The notes beneath the pieces are model-generated. The model ran no database searches, was not told the origin of the DNA, and saw only the letters and a list, made by a program, of their open reading frames with translations. A DNA stretch of 64,000 nucleotides, from assembly GCF_004342725.1 (NCBI RefSeq), contig NZ_SMCP01000004.1:186001-250000 (forward strand), in the 5' to 3' direction. Shown in pieces: positions 21,165 to 32,116 of the stretch. The first letter of the stretch is position 1, and each line of letters starts with the position of its first letter. The position numbers were made by a program, and so were the translations under genes. The DNA is from Testudinibacter aquarius. GTDB taxonomy: Bacteria > Pseudomonadota > Gammaproteobacteria > Enterobacterales > Pasteurellaceae.

Positions 21165-22613
21165 ATGAAAAAACAATTTTATATTTTTTCGGTGACCGCA
21201 CTTTGTGCAGCAAGTGCGGTGGCGGAAACCTCGGTCAGCGTGAATCAAGCGACAACGCCCGACAGCATTCAAAATATTGCGCACCCGACCATGCCGCCGC
21301 AAAAAGTGGAAAAATCGGGGCAAAGTACGGTGCAGCCGTTGCGGGTCAGTCGGGCGCAGTTGTTGGCAAGTCCGCAATTAACCCAAGACTGGTTGAATTT
21401 GGCGTTGCAGCAACGCAATCCGGAATTGATTCAAGAATTGTTGGCGATTTACCGCACTTTTGCGCAACACGATCCAATTTTGGTGCAATTTTCGGAAGCG
21501 ACGTTGGCACAAATCGCACAGGATTATCCGTTGGCAATTCGGCATTTTCGTGAGATTTTAGCCGCGAATCCCGACCTCAATCCGGTGCGGATTGAATTGG
21601 CAAAAGCCTTGTTTCACGACCGCCAAGACAGTGCGGCACGCGATCAGTTTGAAAAAGCCAAAAGTGCGGTCAATTTGCCTATGACGGTGGCAACCTTAAT
21701 CGATTCTTATCTGAATACCCTGCAACAACGCAGCGGTTGGCAAAGCAGTTTCAGTGCCTATTATCTGCGTGATACCAATGTCAACAACACTGCCGCCACT
21801 CGCGAAATTGAAAACACGGGTTTTGTCAAAGGTGACAGCATGCTGCCACAATCGGCGCACGGTGTTGCTTACGCTTTCAGTCTAGAGCGGGATTTCAATC
21901 TGAGTGGCTCACACTATTTGCATCTTGGCACGGAGCTATTCGGCAAGAATTTTTGGGATAATCACGCTTACGATGATATTTACAACCGCACTTACCTCGG
22001 CTACAGCCACAAAAGTGCGCTGCAAAGTTGGTCGATATTGCCATTTTATGAAAAACGCTGGTTTGGCAACCAATCGTACAAATGGGCAAACGGCGTGCGT
22101 GGCGAATACCACCGTTGGCTGAGCAACAACTGGCAACTCTCGACCGCACTGGAACACGCACAACAACATTATTACGACAGCCAAAATCTGAACGGACACA
22201 GCCAATTGGCATCTGTCACGCTACTGTGGCTGCGCACGCCACGCCAGTTTTTCTCGCTCGGTGTGGATTACAACCGTGAAAAAACTCAGCTGCAGCAATA
22301 CAGCAACAACACCCGCACGTTGCGGATCGGCTGGGGACAAGAGTGGCAATGGGGCATTTCTTCGCGCATCGGACTGTCGTATGCACAGCGCAATTATAAA
22401 GATCAAGCCAAATTGGGTGAATTGATTCCGCTGGGCAACGTACGCAATGACAAGATTTACAGTGCGAATTTAACCCTGTGGAAACGTGATTGGCATCTAT
22501 GGGGCATTACGCCGAAACTGCAATTGTCGTGGAAAAAACAGGATAGTAATATCTCGTCAATGTATTCCTATTCGAGTAAAAATATTCATCTGGTTTTTGA
22601 GAAAAACTTTTAG
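21165..22613 (+). CDS. Slam-family surface lipoprotein assembly modulator (TPR plus DUF560 barrel), 482 aa
   Basis: Outer-membrane protein that moves specific lipoproteins to the cell surface. The start at 21165 gives a clear signal peptide (cut after ASAVA, residue 20). Residues about 60-185 are TPR-like helical repeats (ALQQRNPELIQELLAIYRTF; YPLAIRHFREILAANPDLNP). The rest is a 14-strand-type barrel with alternating aromatic residues ending in FEKNF, a Phe terminus recognised by the Bam machinery. An upstream TTG at 21138 lies in the terminator hairpin and is rejected. The ribosome binding site is weak (GAGCAG). Several USS cores are embedded, so the gene is at home in this lineage. Confidence 0.88.
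   Translation: MKKQFYIFSVTALCAASAVAETSVSVNQATTPDSIQNIAHPTMPPQKVEKSGQSTVQPLRVSRAQLLASPQLTQDWLNLALQQRNPELIQELLAIYRTFAQHDPILVQFSEATLAQIAQDYPLAIRHFREILAANPDLNPVRIELAKALFHDRQDSAARDQFEKAKSAVNLPMTVATLIDSYLNTLQQRSGWQSSFSAYYLRDTNVNNTAATREIENTGFVKGDSMLPQSAHGVAYAFSLERDFNLSGSHYLHLGTELFGKNFWDNHAYDDIYNRTYLGYSHKSALQSWSILPFYEKRWFGNQSYKWANGVRGEYHRWLSNNWQLSTALEHAQQHYYDSQNLNGHSQLASVTLLWLRTPRQFFSLGVDYNREKTQLQQYSNNTRTLRIGWGQEWQWGISSRIGLSYAQRNYKDQAKLGELIPLGNVRNDKIYSANLTLWKRDWHLWGITPKLQLSWKKQDSNISSMYSYSSKNIHLVFEKNF
21195..21220. repeat. Inverted pair of uptake signal sequences inside the slam signal-peptide codons
   Basis: ACCGCACTT (21195-21203) and AAGTGCGGT (21212-21220) are exact USS cores in inverted orientation separated by 8 nt, able to form a 9-bp stem. 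Inverted USS pairs usually lie between genes as terminators; this one encodes part of the signal peptide (TALCAASAV). Confidence 0.9.
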
Positions 22614-22673
22614 CCAAGGAAATCAGGGCGGCGCTTCCGCTCGCCCTGTATAGACTAGACTGTGTTCTCAAGG

Positions 22674-24125
22674 CTATGCCTGTGGAATATCGGCCAAAAG
22701 TGCGGTCAACAACGTCCAATAAGTTTGCACCGCCGGGATATGCACTCGTTCGTCCGGTGAATGCGCACCACGAATGGTCGGTCCAATCGAGACCATGTCC
22801 AGATTCGGATAGTGTTTTTTGATTAAACCGCACTCCAAGCCGGCGTGGATCACTTGGATTATCGGCTCTTCCCCTAGAATTTGCTGATAATGTCGTTGCG
22901 TCACCGGCAGCATTGCAGAATGCGGATTGGGCTCCCAGCCCGGATAATCATGGCTGAATTCAATCTCTGCACCTGCCAGATTGACCAACGAATCCAACAC
23001 CGAGCAGACATAGTGCTTGCCGCTTTCGATCAAAGAGCGGATCAAAATCACCACTTGCAACTGCTCGCCGTTGAGTTTCAACACCCCGATACTCAATGAG
23101 GTTTCCACCACGCCAGGCACGACGTCGCTGTTGCGAATTACGCCGTTCGGCAGGGTGTTGAGCAGATCAATAATACGATCGGTACTGATTTGATTGATCA
23201 CCTGCGCTGTCGGTTGTGCCGCTTCCAATTTCAATTCCAGTGTCGGTTCGCTGAATGCCAGTTCCGCTTGCAGCTCGTTTTGCAACACGGCAACCGCACT
23301 TTGCAATTTTTCATCGCTGCCGTCAAACGCCAACAGCGCAAAGGCTTCACGCGGAATCGCATTGCGCACCGAGCCGCCGCCGATATCCGCCAATTGGAAA
23401 TCAAAATGCGCTTGCAACTGCGCCAACACTCGTCCCAACAATTTGATCGCATTGCCACGTCCGGTGTGAATATCCGCGCCGGAATGCCCGCCTTTCAAGC
23501 CTTTCAGCACCAGCTTAGCAACCTGTGGCAACGAGTTCACCTCAACCTCCAGATCAAGACGCAAATCACCGTCGATTCCGCCGGCACAGCCGATATAAAT
23601 CTGCCCGTTTTCTTCGGTGTCGGTGTTGATCAAAATTTCACTTTGCAACCAATTCGGCTGCAAGCCGTTGGCACCAATCATGCCACTCTCTTCTGTCATG
23701 GTCAGCAACACTTCCAAATCCGGATGCGCCAAATCATCACTGGCCAACACCGCCAGCGCCGACGCCAAACCGATGCCGTTGTCTGCCCCCAAAGTGGTAT
23801 TTTCTGCGGTCACCCATTCGCCGTCGATATAGGGTTTAATCGGATCAGTGCTGAAATCATGCGCCGTGCCTTCATTTTTCTGTGGCACCATATCCAAATG
23901 CGCCTGCAACGCCACTTTTTTGCGGTTCTGCATACCTGCGGTCGCTGCTTTGCGGATCAAAATGTTGCCAACTTGGTCGCGCTCCACCCACAATTGCTGT
24001 TGTTTTGCCCAAGCAACAATATGCTCAGCCAGTTGCTCTTCTTGATAAGAGGGATGCGGAATATCACAAATTTGTTGAAACCACTGCCATAAAAGGGTCG
24101 GTTGAAGCTGTTTGATTTGTTGCAT
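22674..24125 (-). CDS. pepD: Aminoacyl-histidine dipeptidase (peptidase D, M20C), 483 aa
   Basis: Cytosolic zinc dipeptidase acting on Xaa-His and other dipeptides. Family motifs: [31 protein letters not shown] (metal His/Asp), [10 protein letters not shown] (metal Asp), [13 protein letters not shown] (general-base Glu), [11 protein letters not shown], and the C-terminal HAGLECGLI with metal His. The start at 24125 has AGGA upstream at good spacing; the ATG at 24131 is less well placed. It is divergent from gpt, as in H. influenzae. Confidence 0.95.
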   Translation of the reverse strand: MQQIKQLQPTLLWQWFQQICDIPHPSYQEEQLAEHIVAWAKQQQLWVERDQVGNILIRKAATAGMQNRKKVALQAHLDMVPQKNEGTAHDFSTDPIKPYIDGEWVTAENTTLGADNGIGLASALAVLASDDLAHPDLEVLLTMTEESGMIGANGLQPNWLQSEILINTDTEENGQIYIGCAGGIDGDLRLDLEVEVNSLPQVAKLVLKGLKGGHSGADIHTGRGNAIKLLGRVLAQLQAHFDFQLADIGGGSVRNAIPREAFALLAFDGSDEKLQSAVAVLQNELQAELAFSEPTLELKLEAAQPTAQVINQISTDRIIDLLNTLPNGVIRNSDVVPGVVETSLSIGVLKLNGEQLQVVILIRSLIESGKHYVCSVLDSLVNLAGAEIEFSHDYPGWEPNPHSAMLPVTQRHYQQILGEEPIIQVIHAGLECGLIKKHYPNLDMVSIGPTIRGAHSPDERVHIPAVQTYWTLLTALLADIPQA

Positions 24126-24328
24126 AATCATCCTCACGCACTAAAAATAAAAACTAAAGCCTGCTCCTTGCAAGCGCCTAGCTCCGTCTTATAAAAACCT
24201 AAAAAAATCGACGGAAAGTTGGGATTAATAATAGCATGAAATCTTTTTTCAGGTTATCCTATCGCAATTTTTAAAATCATACTGGTCAAATCGCCAGCAA
24301 CTATTTTCATTCTTTACAAGGGTTTATT

Positions 24329-24787
24329 ATGAGCGAAAAATACATTGTCACTTGGGATATGTTCCACATGCACACCCGCAAACTTGCCGAACGTTTAATG
24401 CCGGCATCCCGTTGGAAAGGCATCATCGCCGTCAGCCGCGGCGGACTGTTCCCAACAGCCGTGATCGCACGTGAATTAGGCTTGCGCCATGTGGAAACCG
24501 TGTGTATCGCCAGTTACGACCATGACCAACAAAGTGAATTGAAAGTATTGCACGCTGCCGAAGGCGATGGCGAAGGCTTTATTGTGGTTGATGACTTGGT
24601 GGATACCGGCAACACCGCCCGCGCCATTCGCCAAATGTACCCTAAAGCTCACTTCGTCACCGTATTCGCCAAACCGTCCGGCGCACCACTGGTTGACGAA
24701 TATGTGGTTGATATCCCACAGAATACTTGGATCGAACAACCTTGGGATATGGGCATCACCTTCGTGCCACCACTTTCCAGAAAGTAA
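24329..24787 (+). CDS. gpt: Xanthine-guanine phosphoribosyltransferase, 152 aa
   Basis: Purine salvage enzyme converting guanine, xanthine and hypoxanthine to nucleotides using PRPP. The PRPP site [14 protein letters not shown] and the amino-terminal [20 protein letters not shown] are typical, and length equals the E. coli enzyme (152). Two hairpins downstream separate it from convergent typA. Confidence 0.96.
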   Translation: MSEKYIVTWDMFHMHTRKLAERLMPASRWKGIIAVSRGGLFPTAVIARELGLRHVETVCIASYDHDQQSELKVLHAAEGDGEGFIVVDDLVDTGNTARAIRQMYPKAHFVTVFAKPSGAPLVDEYVVDIPQNTWIEQPWDMGITFVPPLSRK

Positions 24788-24806
24788 TTTGCAGAATATT
24801 GAATTG

Positions 24807-24841
24807 AAAAACGCCTGATAGCTGATGTTATCAGGCGTTTT
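24807..24841 (+). terminator. Terminator of gpt
   Basis: AAAACGCCTGATA and TATCAGGCGTTTT form a perfect stem around an 8-nt loop, followed by ATTATTTG; it lies 20 bp after the gpt stop. Confidence 0.9.
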
Positions 24842-24863
24842 ATTATTTGATGATTAATCAGAT

Positions 24864-24918
24864 AAACTAGGGGTAGGTTGTATATCCGCCCCTAGTTTTA
24901 ACATGCAAATTGCATGTT
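24864..24918 (-). terminator. Hairpins after typA (convergent with gpt)
   Basis: Two perfect dyads: ACATGCAA/TTGCATGT (24901-24917) just after the typA stop, then AAACTAGGGG/CCCCTAGTTT (24864-24873 with 24889-24898). They probably end typA transcription from the right and back up the gpt terminator. Confidence 0.65.
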
Positions 24919-24935
24919 TTATAACGAAACCCGAA

Positions 24936-26786
24936 TTAGCGTGTGCTGGTGCTGGTTGTTGTGCGGCTGGCGCGTTTGCGATCGACTTCGGTCAGCAATT
25001 TTTTACGGATTCGGATCGAAACCGGGGTCACTTCAACCAGTTCGTCGTCGTCGATAAATTCTAGCGCTTGTTCCAAGGTGTAGCGTACCGGCGGCACTAA
25101 TACCACGGCGTCATCTTTACCGGATGCACGCATATTGGTCAGTTTTTTACCTTGCAAACAGTTAACGGTTAAATCGTTGCCACGGCTGTGGATGCCGATC
25201 ACCTGCCCTTCATACACTTCGCTGCCGTGTTCCGCCATCAATTTGCCACGCTCTTGCAAGCTGAATAAGGCATATGCTAAGGCTTTACCGGTGGCGTTGG
25301 AGATCAACACGCCGTTGATGCGTTGTCCGATTTCACCCGGTTTGACGTCATCGTAGTGGCTGAAACTGGAGTACAACAAGCCTGTGCCGGAAGTCATCGT
25401 CATAAATTCGTTACGGAAACCGATCAAGCCACGGCTTGGGATGATGTATTCCAAACGTGTGCGTCCTTTTCCGTCCGGCACCATGTCGCGCACTTCGCCT
25501 TTGCGGATGCCTAATGCTTCCATGATCGAACCTTGGTGCTGCTCTTCAATATCGATCGTGACTTGCTCAAACGGCTCTTGTTTGCGACCGTCAATTTCAC
25601 GGAAAATAACTTTTGGACGCGACACCGCCAGCTCGTAGCCTTCACGGCGCATATTTTCGATTAATACCGACAAATGTAACTCACCACGACCGGAAACACG
25701 GAACGCATCCGGATCTTCGGTTTCTTCCACACGCAATGCTACGTTATGCACCAACTCTTTATTCAAGCGTTCCAAAATTTGGCGTGAAGTCACATATTTA
25801 CCTTCTTTGCCACAGAATGGCGAGGTGTTGACACAGAAGAACATGGTGACGGTCGGTTCATCCACGCTCAATGCCGGCAGCGCTTCGACGCTGTTGACAT
25901 CACAAATCGTATCGGAGATGTTCAGTTCACCCAAACCGGTGATTGCAATAATATCGCCGGCACTGGCAATATTGGCCTCATAACGCTGCAAGCCCAAATG
26001 TCCCAACACTTGTCCAACTTTGCCATTGCGGGTTTTGCCTTCGCTGTCGATAATCGTCACTTGCTGGTTAGGTTTGACGGCACCACGTTTGATGCGACCA
26101 ATACCGATTACACCGACATAGTTGTTGTAATCCAGTTGTGAAATCTGCATTTGGAACGGTTTATCGCTTTCAACTTGTGGCGGTTCAACATATTTGACCA
26201 CGGCTTCAAATAACGGAGTCATATCTTCTGCCAGATCTTCGTGTTCAATACCGGCAACGCCATTTAACGCTGAAGCGTAGATAATCGGGAAGTCCAACTG
26301 TTCGTCGGTCGCCCCCAAATTCACAAACAGATCGAAGACTTGATCGACCACCCAGTCAGGACGTGCGCCCGGGCGATCCACTTTATTGATCACCACAATT
26401 GGTTTCAAACCGTGAGCAAAGGCTTTTTGCGTTACAAAACGGGTTTGCGGCATTGGACCATCAAAAGCATCCACTAACAGCAGAACCGAATCTACCATCG
26501 ATAACACCCGTTCTACCTCGCCGCCGAAATCGGCGTGCCCCGGGGTATCGACGATGTTAATACGATAACCATTCCAGTTAATCGCAGTATTTTTGGCTAA
26601 AATCGTGATGCCACGCTCTTTCTCCAGATCATTGGAGTCCATAACCCGTTCGTCGCTGTCGCCACGGGCATTTTCTAGTGTGCCGGATTGTTGCAATAAT
26701 TTGTCAACCAGCGTGGTTTTACCATGGTCGACGTGAGCAATAATTGCGATGTTGCGCAATTTATTGATATCTAATTCATTATTCAT
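24936..26786 (-). CDS. typA: TypA/BipA ribosome-associated GTPase, 616 aa
   Basis: Translational GTPase of the EF-G class with roles in 50S assembly and stress or cold growth. G motifs: [43 protein letters not shown]. The TypA-specific C-terminal domain includes [12 protein letters not shown] and [13 protein letters not shown]. The start at 26786 gives [15 protein letters not shown]; the longer form from 26828 adds unrelated residues. Divergent from glnA, the same neighbour as in H. influenzae. Confidence 0.97.
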   Translation of the reverse strand: MNNELDINKLRNIAIIAHVDHGKTTLVDKLLQQSGTLENARGDSDERVMDSNDLEKERGITILAKNTAINWNGYRINIVDTPGHADFGGEVERVLSMVDSVLLLVDAFDGPMPQTRFVTQKAFAHGLKPIVVINKVDRPGARPDWVVDQVFDLFVNLGATDEQLDFPIIYASALNGVAGIEHEDLAEDMTPLFEAVVKYVEPPQVESDKPFQMQISQLDYNNYVGVIGIGRIKRGAVKPNQQVTIIDSEGKTRNGKVGQVLGHLGLQRYEANIASAGDIIAITGLGELNISDTICDVNSVEALPALSVDEPTVTMFFCVNTSPFCGKEGKYVTSRQILERLNKELVHNVALRVEETEDPDAFRVSGRGELHLSVLIENMRREGYELAVSRPKVIFREIDGRKQEPFEQVTIDIEEQHQGSIMEALGIRKGEVRDMVPDGKGRTRLEYIIPSRGLIGFRNEFMTMTSGTGLLYSSFSHYDDVKPGEIGQRINGVLISNATGKALAYALFSLQERGKLMAEHGSEVYEGQVIGIHSRGNDLTVNCLQGKKLTNMRASGKDDAVVLVPPVRYTLEQALEFIDDDELVEVTPVSIRIRKKLLTEVDRKRASRTTTSTSTR

Positions 26787-26975
26787 GTAAAAATCTTCGT
26801 TTATTGGGTGAAAGAAAAGTGATTCCAAAAAACCGTCAATGCGGTGGCTTTGAGATAAAATTCATTGGAAGGTGGCAAATTATAACGTTTTTCAAACAAA
26901 ACGGCTATTAAATATTGAAAATTTAACAAAATAGCCCATTTAGTAAGAAATCTAATAAAATGGCAAAAAAATAGG

Positions 26976-27003
26976 TTGATTTTTTATTTTTATGGATTAT
27001 ATT
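26976..27003 (+). promoter_or_regulatory. Predicted sigma-70 promoter of glnA
   Basis: TTGATT (26976-26981) and TATATT (26998-27003) are separated by 16 bp, in the AT-rich typA-glnA gap, 68 bp before the glnA ATG. No sigma-54 GG-N10-GC element was noticed. Confidence 0.45.
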
Positions 27004-27070
27004 TTAGTTATGTTTCAAACAAACCCTAATATTTTTATATTTTTCACATTAACCAATAGAGGATTTAGTT

Positions 27071-28489
27071 ATGTCTCAAGCAGCTATCGCCAACGTATTT
27101 AAGCTCATTGAAGAGCATGATGTCAAATTTGTCGATTTACGGTTTACCGACATCAAGGGCACCGAACAGCACGTTTCGATTCCTAAAAGTGCGGTAGATG
27201 ACGATTTTTTCGAAGACGGCAAAATGTTTGACGGTTCATCGATTGCTGGTTGGAAAACCATCAATAAATCCGACATGGTGCTGATGCCGATTCCTGAAAC
27301 AGCGATTATCGATCCGTTTTTCGCGATTCCGACCTTAACCATTCGCTGTGATGTTTACGAGCCGACCACCATGCAAGGTTATGATCGTGACCCTCGCTCC
27401 ATCGCCTTGCGCGCCGAAGAATACTTGAAAGCCTCCGGCATCGCTGACACGGTATTATTAGGGCCTGAACCAGAGTTCTTCCTGTTTGACGATGTGCGTT
27501 TTCAGGTCGGCATGGGCGCCAGCTCATTTGCAATTGACGACATCGAAGCGGCATGGAACAGCAACACCGAATACGAAGGCGGCAACACGGGTTATCGTCC
27601 GGGCGTGAAAGGCGGCTATTTCCCGGTGCCTCCGGTTGATTCTTCCCAAGACATCCGCTCTGAAATGTGTTTGTTGATGGAAGAGTTCGGTTTGGTGATT
27701 GAAGCACACCACCACGAAGTGGCAACAGCTGGTCAAAATGAAATTGCTTGTCGTTTCAACACGCTAACCTTAAAAGCGGACGAAACGCAAATCTATAAAT
27801 ATGTGGTGCGCAATGTGGCACACGAACACGGCAAAACAGCGTGCTTTATGCCAAAACCACTGTTCGGTGACAACGGTTCCGGTATGCACTGCCACATCTC
27901 GTTGGGCAAAGACGGCGCTAACCTGTTCTCCGGTGATAAATACGCCAACTTGTCCGAAACCGCACTGCACTTTATCGCCGGTGTGATTAAACATGCCAAA
28001 GCCTTGAATGCGTTCACCAACCCGACCACCAACTCCTACAAACGTTTGGTGCCGGGCTACGAAGCACCGGTGCTGTTGGCTTACTCGGCAAGCAACCGCT
28101 CCGCTTCAATTCGGATTCCGACGGTTTCCAGCCCGAAAGCACGCCGTATCGAAGTGCGCTTCCCAGATCCGGGTGCCAACCCATATTTGGCATTCTCAGC
28201 AATTTTGATGGCGGGTCTGGACGGCATCATCAACAAATTAAGCCCGGGCGATGCGATGGATAAAAACCTGTATGACTTGCCGCCGGAAGAGTTGAAACAA
28301 GTGCCGCACGTTGCCGGTTCTTTGGAAGAAGCCCTGCAAGCCCTGCAAGCCGATCACGACTTCCTGACTCGTGGTGGCGTATTCAGCAGCGACTTCATTG
28401 ATGCCTATGTCGAGTTGAAAGCCAAAGACGTACAACGTTTAAGAATGCTGCCGCACCCGGCTGAATTTGAAATGTATTATGCGATGTAA
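27071..28489 (+). CDS. glnA: Glutamine synthetase type I, 472 aa
   Basis: Makes glutamine from glutamate, ammonia and ATP as a cytosolic dodecamer. Motifs: [30 protein letters not shown], the glutamate/metal region [29 protein letters not shown], and the adenylylation loop [11 protein letters not shown] with Tyr401, meaning activity can be controlled by adenylylation. Length is that of the GSI-beta class. AGAGGA precedes the ATG. Confidence 0.97.
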   Translation: MSQAAIANVFKLIEEHDVKFVDLRFTDIKGTEQHVSIPKSAVDDDFFEDGKMFDGSSIAGWKTINKSDMVLMPIPETAIIDPFFAIPTLTIRCDVYEPTTMQGYDRDPRSIALRAEEYLKASGIADTVLLGPEPEFFLFDDVRFQVGMGASSFAIDDIEAAWNSNTEYEGGNTGYRPGVKGGYFPVPPVDSSQDIRSEMCLLMEEFGLVIEAHHHEVATAGQNEIACRFNTLTLKADETQIYKYVVRNVAHEHGKTACFMPKPLFGDNGSGMHCHISLGKDGANLFSGDKYANLSETALHFIAGVIKHAKALNAFTNPTTNSYKRLVPGYEAPVLLAYSASNRSASIRIPTVSSPKARRIEVRFPDPGANPYLAFSAILMAGLDGIINKLSPGDAMDKNLYDLPPEELKQVPHVAGSLEEALQALQADHDFLTRGGVFSSDFIDAYVELKAKDVQRLRMLPHPAEFEMYYAM

Positions 28490-28517
28490 GTTGAGTTTAA
28501 ATCCGACGATTTAAAAT

Positions 28518-28544
28518 AAGGGCGTATGTTAATACGCCCTTTTG
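28518..28544 (+). terminator. Terminator of glnA
   Basis: AAGGGCGTAT and ATACGCCCTT form a perfect 10-bp stem with a 4-nt loop and are followed by TTG; about 30 bp after the stop codon. Confidence 0.85.
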
Positions 28545-28562
28545 TCGTAATATTGACACGAC

Positions 28563-28703
28563 TCCCTTCTCCCTTGATGGGAGAAGGTGCCCGCAGGGCG
28601 GATGAGGGTGAAATCAAGCAAATTTGTACTCCCCCTCATCCTGATTTTAGCGTCTGAACGACGCTAAAATCTGTCCTTCTCCCACAAAGGGCGAAGGAAT
28701 TCT
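28563..28703. repeat. Structured intergenic repeat, copy 1 (141 bp)
   Basis: Contains its own dyads: CCTTCTCCC/GGGAGAAGG near the left end and GATTTTAGCGTC/GACGCTAAAATC in the right half, plus GATGAGGG pairing with CCCTCATC. It is nearly identical to 28744-28884 (three base differences). It looks like a non-coding repetitive extragenic or MITE-like element; no reading frame is evident. Confidence 0.85.
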
Positions 28704-28743
28704 AAATTGGCAGATTTGAGGGATAAGTGAACCAGCACATTAT

Positions 28744-28884
28744 TCCCTTCTCCCTTGATGGGAGAAGGTGCCCGCAGGGCGGATGAGGGTGAAATCAAGC
28801 AAATTTGTACTCCCCCTAATCCTGGTTTTAGCGTCTGAACGACGCTAAAATCTGTCCTTCTCCCACAAGGGGCGAAGGAATTCT
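28744..28884. repeat. Structured intergenic repeat, copy 2 (141 bp)
   Basis: Second copy of 28563-28703 in direct orientation, 40 bp downstream. Differences are one base in the CCCTCATC arm, one in the GATTTTAG arm, and one in the terminal arm. The second copy has lost one pairing position in two stems. The copy ends about 40 bp before the TatD-family gene. Confidence 0.85.
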
Positions 28885-28925
28885 TAAAATTTATACTGTA
28901 CCACTATTTAAACAAGAGAACCGCT

Positions 28926-29717
28926 ATGCCCTTTTTCGACACCCACACCCATTTTGATTATCTGATTCAGCAGTTGCAGCAGCCCGTGAGCGAAGCTGTG
29001 ACAGATGCCAGCGCAGTTGGCGTGGAGAAAATCTTGATTGCTGCGGTCGTTGCGGAACAATTCGACAGCTTGACCGCACTTTGTGAGCAAGCACCTGCAC
29101 AGCTTTGTTATGGTTTGGGGTTGCATCCGCTGTATATTCAGCGGCACGAAGAGCAAGATTTAGCGCAGTTAAAAGTGCGATTGAATGCAAAACCGCACTT
29201 ATGCAAAGCTGTGGCGGAAATCGGTTTGGAAAGAGCGGTTGCGGAATTGATCACGCCTGAACTTTGGCAAAAACAGTGCCATTTTCTCGAAACACAACTC
29301 TATCTGGCGCGCGATTTCAATCTGCCGGTCAGCCTGCATTCACGCCGCAGCCACGATCAACTTTACCCTTTTTTAAAACGAATTTCATTGCCGAGAAAAG
29401 GCGTGGTGCACGGCTTTGCCGGCAGTTATCACCAGGCTAAACGCTTTGTCGATCTGGGCTATTTTATCGGTGTCGGCGGCACCATCAGTTATCCGCGTGC
29501 CAACAAAACCCGTGAAGCGATTCGACAATTGCCGTTAGACAGTCTGGTGTTGGAAACCGACAGTCCGGATATGCCACTACTTGGTTTTCAAGGACAACCG
29601 AACCGCCCGGAACGGTTGCCTTTAGTGCTGCAAACCCTAAGCGAATTGCGCAATGAGCCAGCGACACAAATCCAAGAAACCCTCTGGCACAACAGTCGCG
29701 TACTTTTTGATTTTTAG
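28926..29717 (+). CDS. TatD-family metal-dependent hydrolase (YjjV-like), 263 aa
   Basis: TIM-barrel metallohydrolase of the TatD DNase family, predicted 3'-5' deoxyribonuclease or related phosphodiesterase. Metal ligands appear in DTHTHFD (residues 5-11), [25 protein letters not shown], and [11 protein letters not shown]. The CHGFSGS-like motif and length fit the YjjV branch better than TatD itself. The physiological substrate is uncertain. Confidence 0.85.
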   Translation: MPFFDTHTHFDYLIQQLQQPVSEAVTDASAVGVEKILIAAVVAEQFDSLTALCEQAPAQLCYGLGLHPLYIQRHEEQDLAQLKVRLNAKPHLCKAVAEIGLERAVAELITPELWQKQCHFLETQLYLARDFNLPVSLHSRRSHDQLYPFLKRISLPRKGVVHGFAGSYHQAKRFVDLGYFIGVGGTISYPRANKTREAIRQLPLDSLVLETDSPDMPLLGFQGQPNRPERLPLVLQTLSELRNEPATQIQETLWHNSRVLFDF

Positions 29718-29832
29718 CGGCAAACCAGCGAACTTATGTCATGTTGTACACTGGATAATCCAAAGTGCGGTTAGTGTTTTGTTTTTATCGGTGTTATCAT
29801 TCTGTTATGGCATCTCTATAATCCGATTAATT

Positions 29833-30567
29833 ATGCGAATTCCACGAATTTATCACCCTGAACCCTTAACCGCACTTCACCGGTGTGAGCTGAACGACGA
29901 TGCGGTCAATCACGTTGCACGCGTGTTGCGCATGAGTGTCGGACAGCAGCTTGAATTATTTGACGGCAGCAACCATATTTATCCGGCAACGATTGATGAA
30001 ATCAGTAAAAAAACAGTCAAAGTGCGGTTAGACAGCGCAATTGAAGACGACCGGGAATCCAATCTCAATATTCATTTAGGGCAAGTGATCTCCCGTGGCG
30101 ACCGCATGGAATTTACCATTCAAAAATCGGTGGAGCTGGGCGTGAATGTGATCACACCGCTCTGGTCGGAACGCTGCGGCGTGAAACTTGATGCGGATCG
30201 AATGGAGAAAAAAATTCAGCAATGGCAAAAAATTGCGATTGCGGCCTGTGAACAGTGCGGGCGTAATCGAGTTCCCAACATCCGCCCGTTGATGAAACTG
30301 ACCGATTGGTGCGCCGAAACAAGCGAAATGCTGAAACTGAACCTGCATCCGCGCGCCGAATGCAGCATTCGTCAGCTCAGCAAGATTCCCGAAGCCGGGG
30401 TACGCCTGCTCATCGGTTCGGAAGGCGGTTTATCGGCAAGCGAAATCGCCATGACCGAACAGCAACAGTTTCAATCGGTACTGCTTGGCAAGCGCGTGCT
30501 GCGCACCGAAACCGCTGCGTTGGCGGCAATTACCGCCCTGCAAGTCTGTTTCGGCGATTTATCATAA
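29833..30567 (+). CDS. rsmE: 16S rRNA (uracil-1498-N3)-methyltransferase RsmE, 244 aa
   Basis: SPOUT-class methyltransferase that modifies U1498 in the 30S decoding region. The amino-terminal [24 protein letters not shown], and the knot motifs [14 protein letters not shown] and [15 protein letters not shown] are diagnostic. The start at 29833 gives the family-typical beginning; longer upstream frames lack support. Followed 11 bp later by gshB. Confidence 0.95.
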   Translation: MRIPRIYHPEPLTALHRCELNDDAVNHVARVLRMSVGQQLELFDGSNHIYPATIDEISKKTVKVRLDSAIEDDRESNLNIHLGQVISRGDRMEFTIQKSVELGVNVITPLWSERCGVKLDADRMEKKIQQWQKIAIAACEQCGRNRVPNIRPLMKLTDWCAETSEMLKLNLHPRAECSIRQLSKIPEAGVRLLIGSEGGLSASEIAMTEQQQFQSVLLGKRVLRTETAALAAITALQVCFGDLS

Positions 30568-30578
30568 GGAAAAAAATC

Positions 30579-31535
30579 ATGATTAAACTCGGCATTGTGA
30601 TGGATCCGATTCAGTCCATCAATATCAAAAAAGACTCCAGTTTTGCGATGTTGGAACAGGCGCAAGCGCGCGGTTATCAATTGTATTATATGGAAATGAA
30701 TGATCTGTTTTTGCACAAAGGCGTAGCGAAAGCGCGAGTGCGTGAACTGAAAGTGCGGTATGACTATCAGGATTGGTTTGAATTTGTCAGCGAAGAGACG
30801 CTGGAACTGGCTGAATTGGACGTGATTTTAATGCGCAAAGATCCGCCGTTTGACACTGAATTTATTTACGCGACTTATATCTTAGAACGGGCTGAACAAC
30901 AAGGTTGTTTAATCGTGAATAAACCGCAAAGTTTGCGCGACTGCAATGAAAAACTGTATACCGCGTGGTTTGCCGAGTTAACCCCGGAGACGTTGGTCAC
31001 CCGTGATGCGGCACGAATCAAGGCGTTTCATCAGCAACACGGCGATATTATTTTAAAGCCGTTGGATGGCATGGGTGGCAGTTCAATTTTTCGGGTTAAA
31101 CAAGACGACCCGAATCTATCCGTAATTATCGAAACCTTGACCAAACTAGGGCAACAGTATTGTATGGCGCAAACTTATATCCCAGAAATTGTCAGCGGCG
31201 ATAAACGGATTTTAGTGGTGGACGGCGAGCCGGTGCCCTACTGTTTGGCACGGATTCCACAAAAAGGCGAAACCCGTGGTAATCTGGCAGCCGGCGGCAG
31301 TGGCGAAGCACGTCCGTTGACTGACAGCGACTGGTTGATTGCAAAAACCGTTGCACCTTATTTAAAACAAAAAGGGTTGATCTTTGTCGGTTTGGACGTA
31401 ATCGGCGATAAACTGACCGAAATTAACGTCACCAGCCCAACCTGTATCCGTGAAATTGAAGCAGCATTTCCGCAAGTTTCGATTAGTGGCATGTTAATGG
31501 ATGCGATTGAGCGACGTTTACAGGATAAGCCATAA
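30579..31535 (+). CDS. gshB: Glutathione synthetase, 318 aa
   Basis: ATP-grasp ligase joining glycine to gamma-glutamylcysteine. Motifs: MIKLGIVMDPIQSINIKKDSS, MRKDPPFDTEFIYATYIL, KPLDGMGGSSIFR (glycine-rich ATP loop), RGNLAAGGSGEARPLT, and GLDVIGDKLTEINVTSPTC. Length close to the E. coli enzyme. A GGAAAAAA ribosome binding site precedes the ATG. Operon-like with rsmE, yqgE and yqgF, as in E. coli. No gene for the preceding step (GshA) lies in this window. Confidence 0.96.
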   Translation: MIKLGIVMDPIQSINIKKDSSFAMLEQAQARGYQLYYMEMNDLFLHKGVAKARVRELKVRYDYQDWFEFVSEETLELAELDVILMRKDPPFDTEFIYATYILERAEQQGCLIVNKPQSLRDCNEKLYTAWFAELTPETLVTRDAARIKAFHQQHGDIILKPLDGMGGSSIFRVKQDDPNLSVIIETLTKLGQQYCMAQTYIPEIVSGDKRILVVDGEPVPYCLARIPQKGETRGNLAAGGSGEARPLTDSDWLIAKTVAPYLKQKGLIFVGLDVIGDKLTEINVTSPTCIREIEAAFPQVSISGMLMDAIERRLQDKP

Positions 31536-31555
31536 CAATGCAGGACCATATGACA

Positions 31556-32116
31556 ATGAAATTACAAGACCACTTTTTGCTGGCAATGCCGGGCATGGAA
31601 GACCCTTTTTTCAAACATGCACTGATTTATATCTGTGAACACAATAGTGAAGGGGCAATGGGGATTATGCTAACCCAGGTGACCGACTTAAGTGTGGCAG
31701 AAATTATTGCCAAAATGAATTTTCTGATTGCTGATCAGCGAGAATATCGACAAGATGATATTGTGCTGATGGGTGGGCCGGTCAATCTCGAACGGGGATT
31801 TATTTTACACAGTAAATGTATTCCCGCTTTTGAACACAGCTATGCGGTGTCCGATCAAGTTTGGATGACCACCTCCGCTGACGTGCTGCAAACCATTGGT
31901 CGCGCTGATGCCCCGGAAAAATATCTGGTTGCGCTAGGCTGCTGCCGTTGGCGTGCGGAACAGTTGGAACAAGAGATTGCCGATAATGTCTGGTTGGTGC
32001 TGGAATCCAATCCACGTTTGCTGTTTGATGTGCCTTATGATCGCCGCTGGCTGGAAGCCAACCGCACTTTGGGTTTCGAGCCGACTCATTTGACCGCACT
32101 GGTAGGGCATGCGTAA
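31556..32116 (+). CDS. yqgE: YqgE/AlgH family protein, 186 aa
   Basis: DUF179 protein of unknown biochemical function, often next to yqgF. Signature runs: [47 protein letters not shown], and [15 protein letters not shown]. The start at 31556 (MKLQDHFL) matches the family amino terminus and has AGGA 10 nt upstream; ATGs at 31538 and 31550 are alternatives. The stop overlaps the yqgF start (TAATG). Confidence 0.92.
   Translation: MKLQDHFLLAMPGMEDPFFKHALIYICEHNSEGAMGIMLTQVTDLSVAEIIAKMNFLIADQREYRQDDIVLMGGPVNLERGFILHSKCIPAFEHSYAVSDQVWMTTSADVLQTIGRADAPEKYLVALGCCRWRAEQLEQEIADNVWLVLESNPRLLFDVPYDRRWLEANRTLGFEPTHLTALVGHA

Noticed and set aside
22624-22648. CAGGGCG/CGCCCTG hairpin between slam and pepD as a terminator
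   Set aside because: The stem is real, but no T tract follows on either strand, so its role is uncertain.
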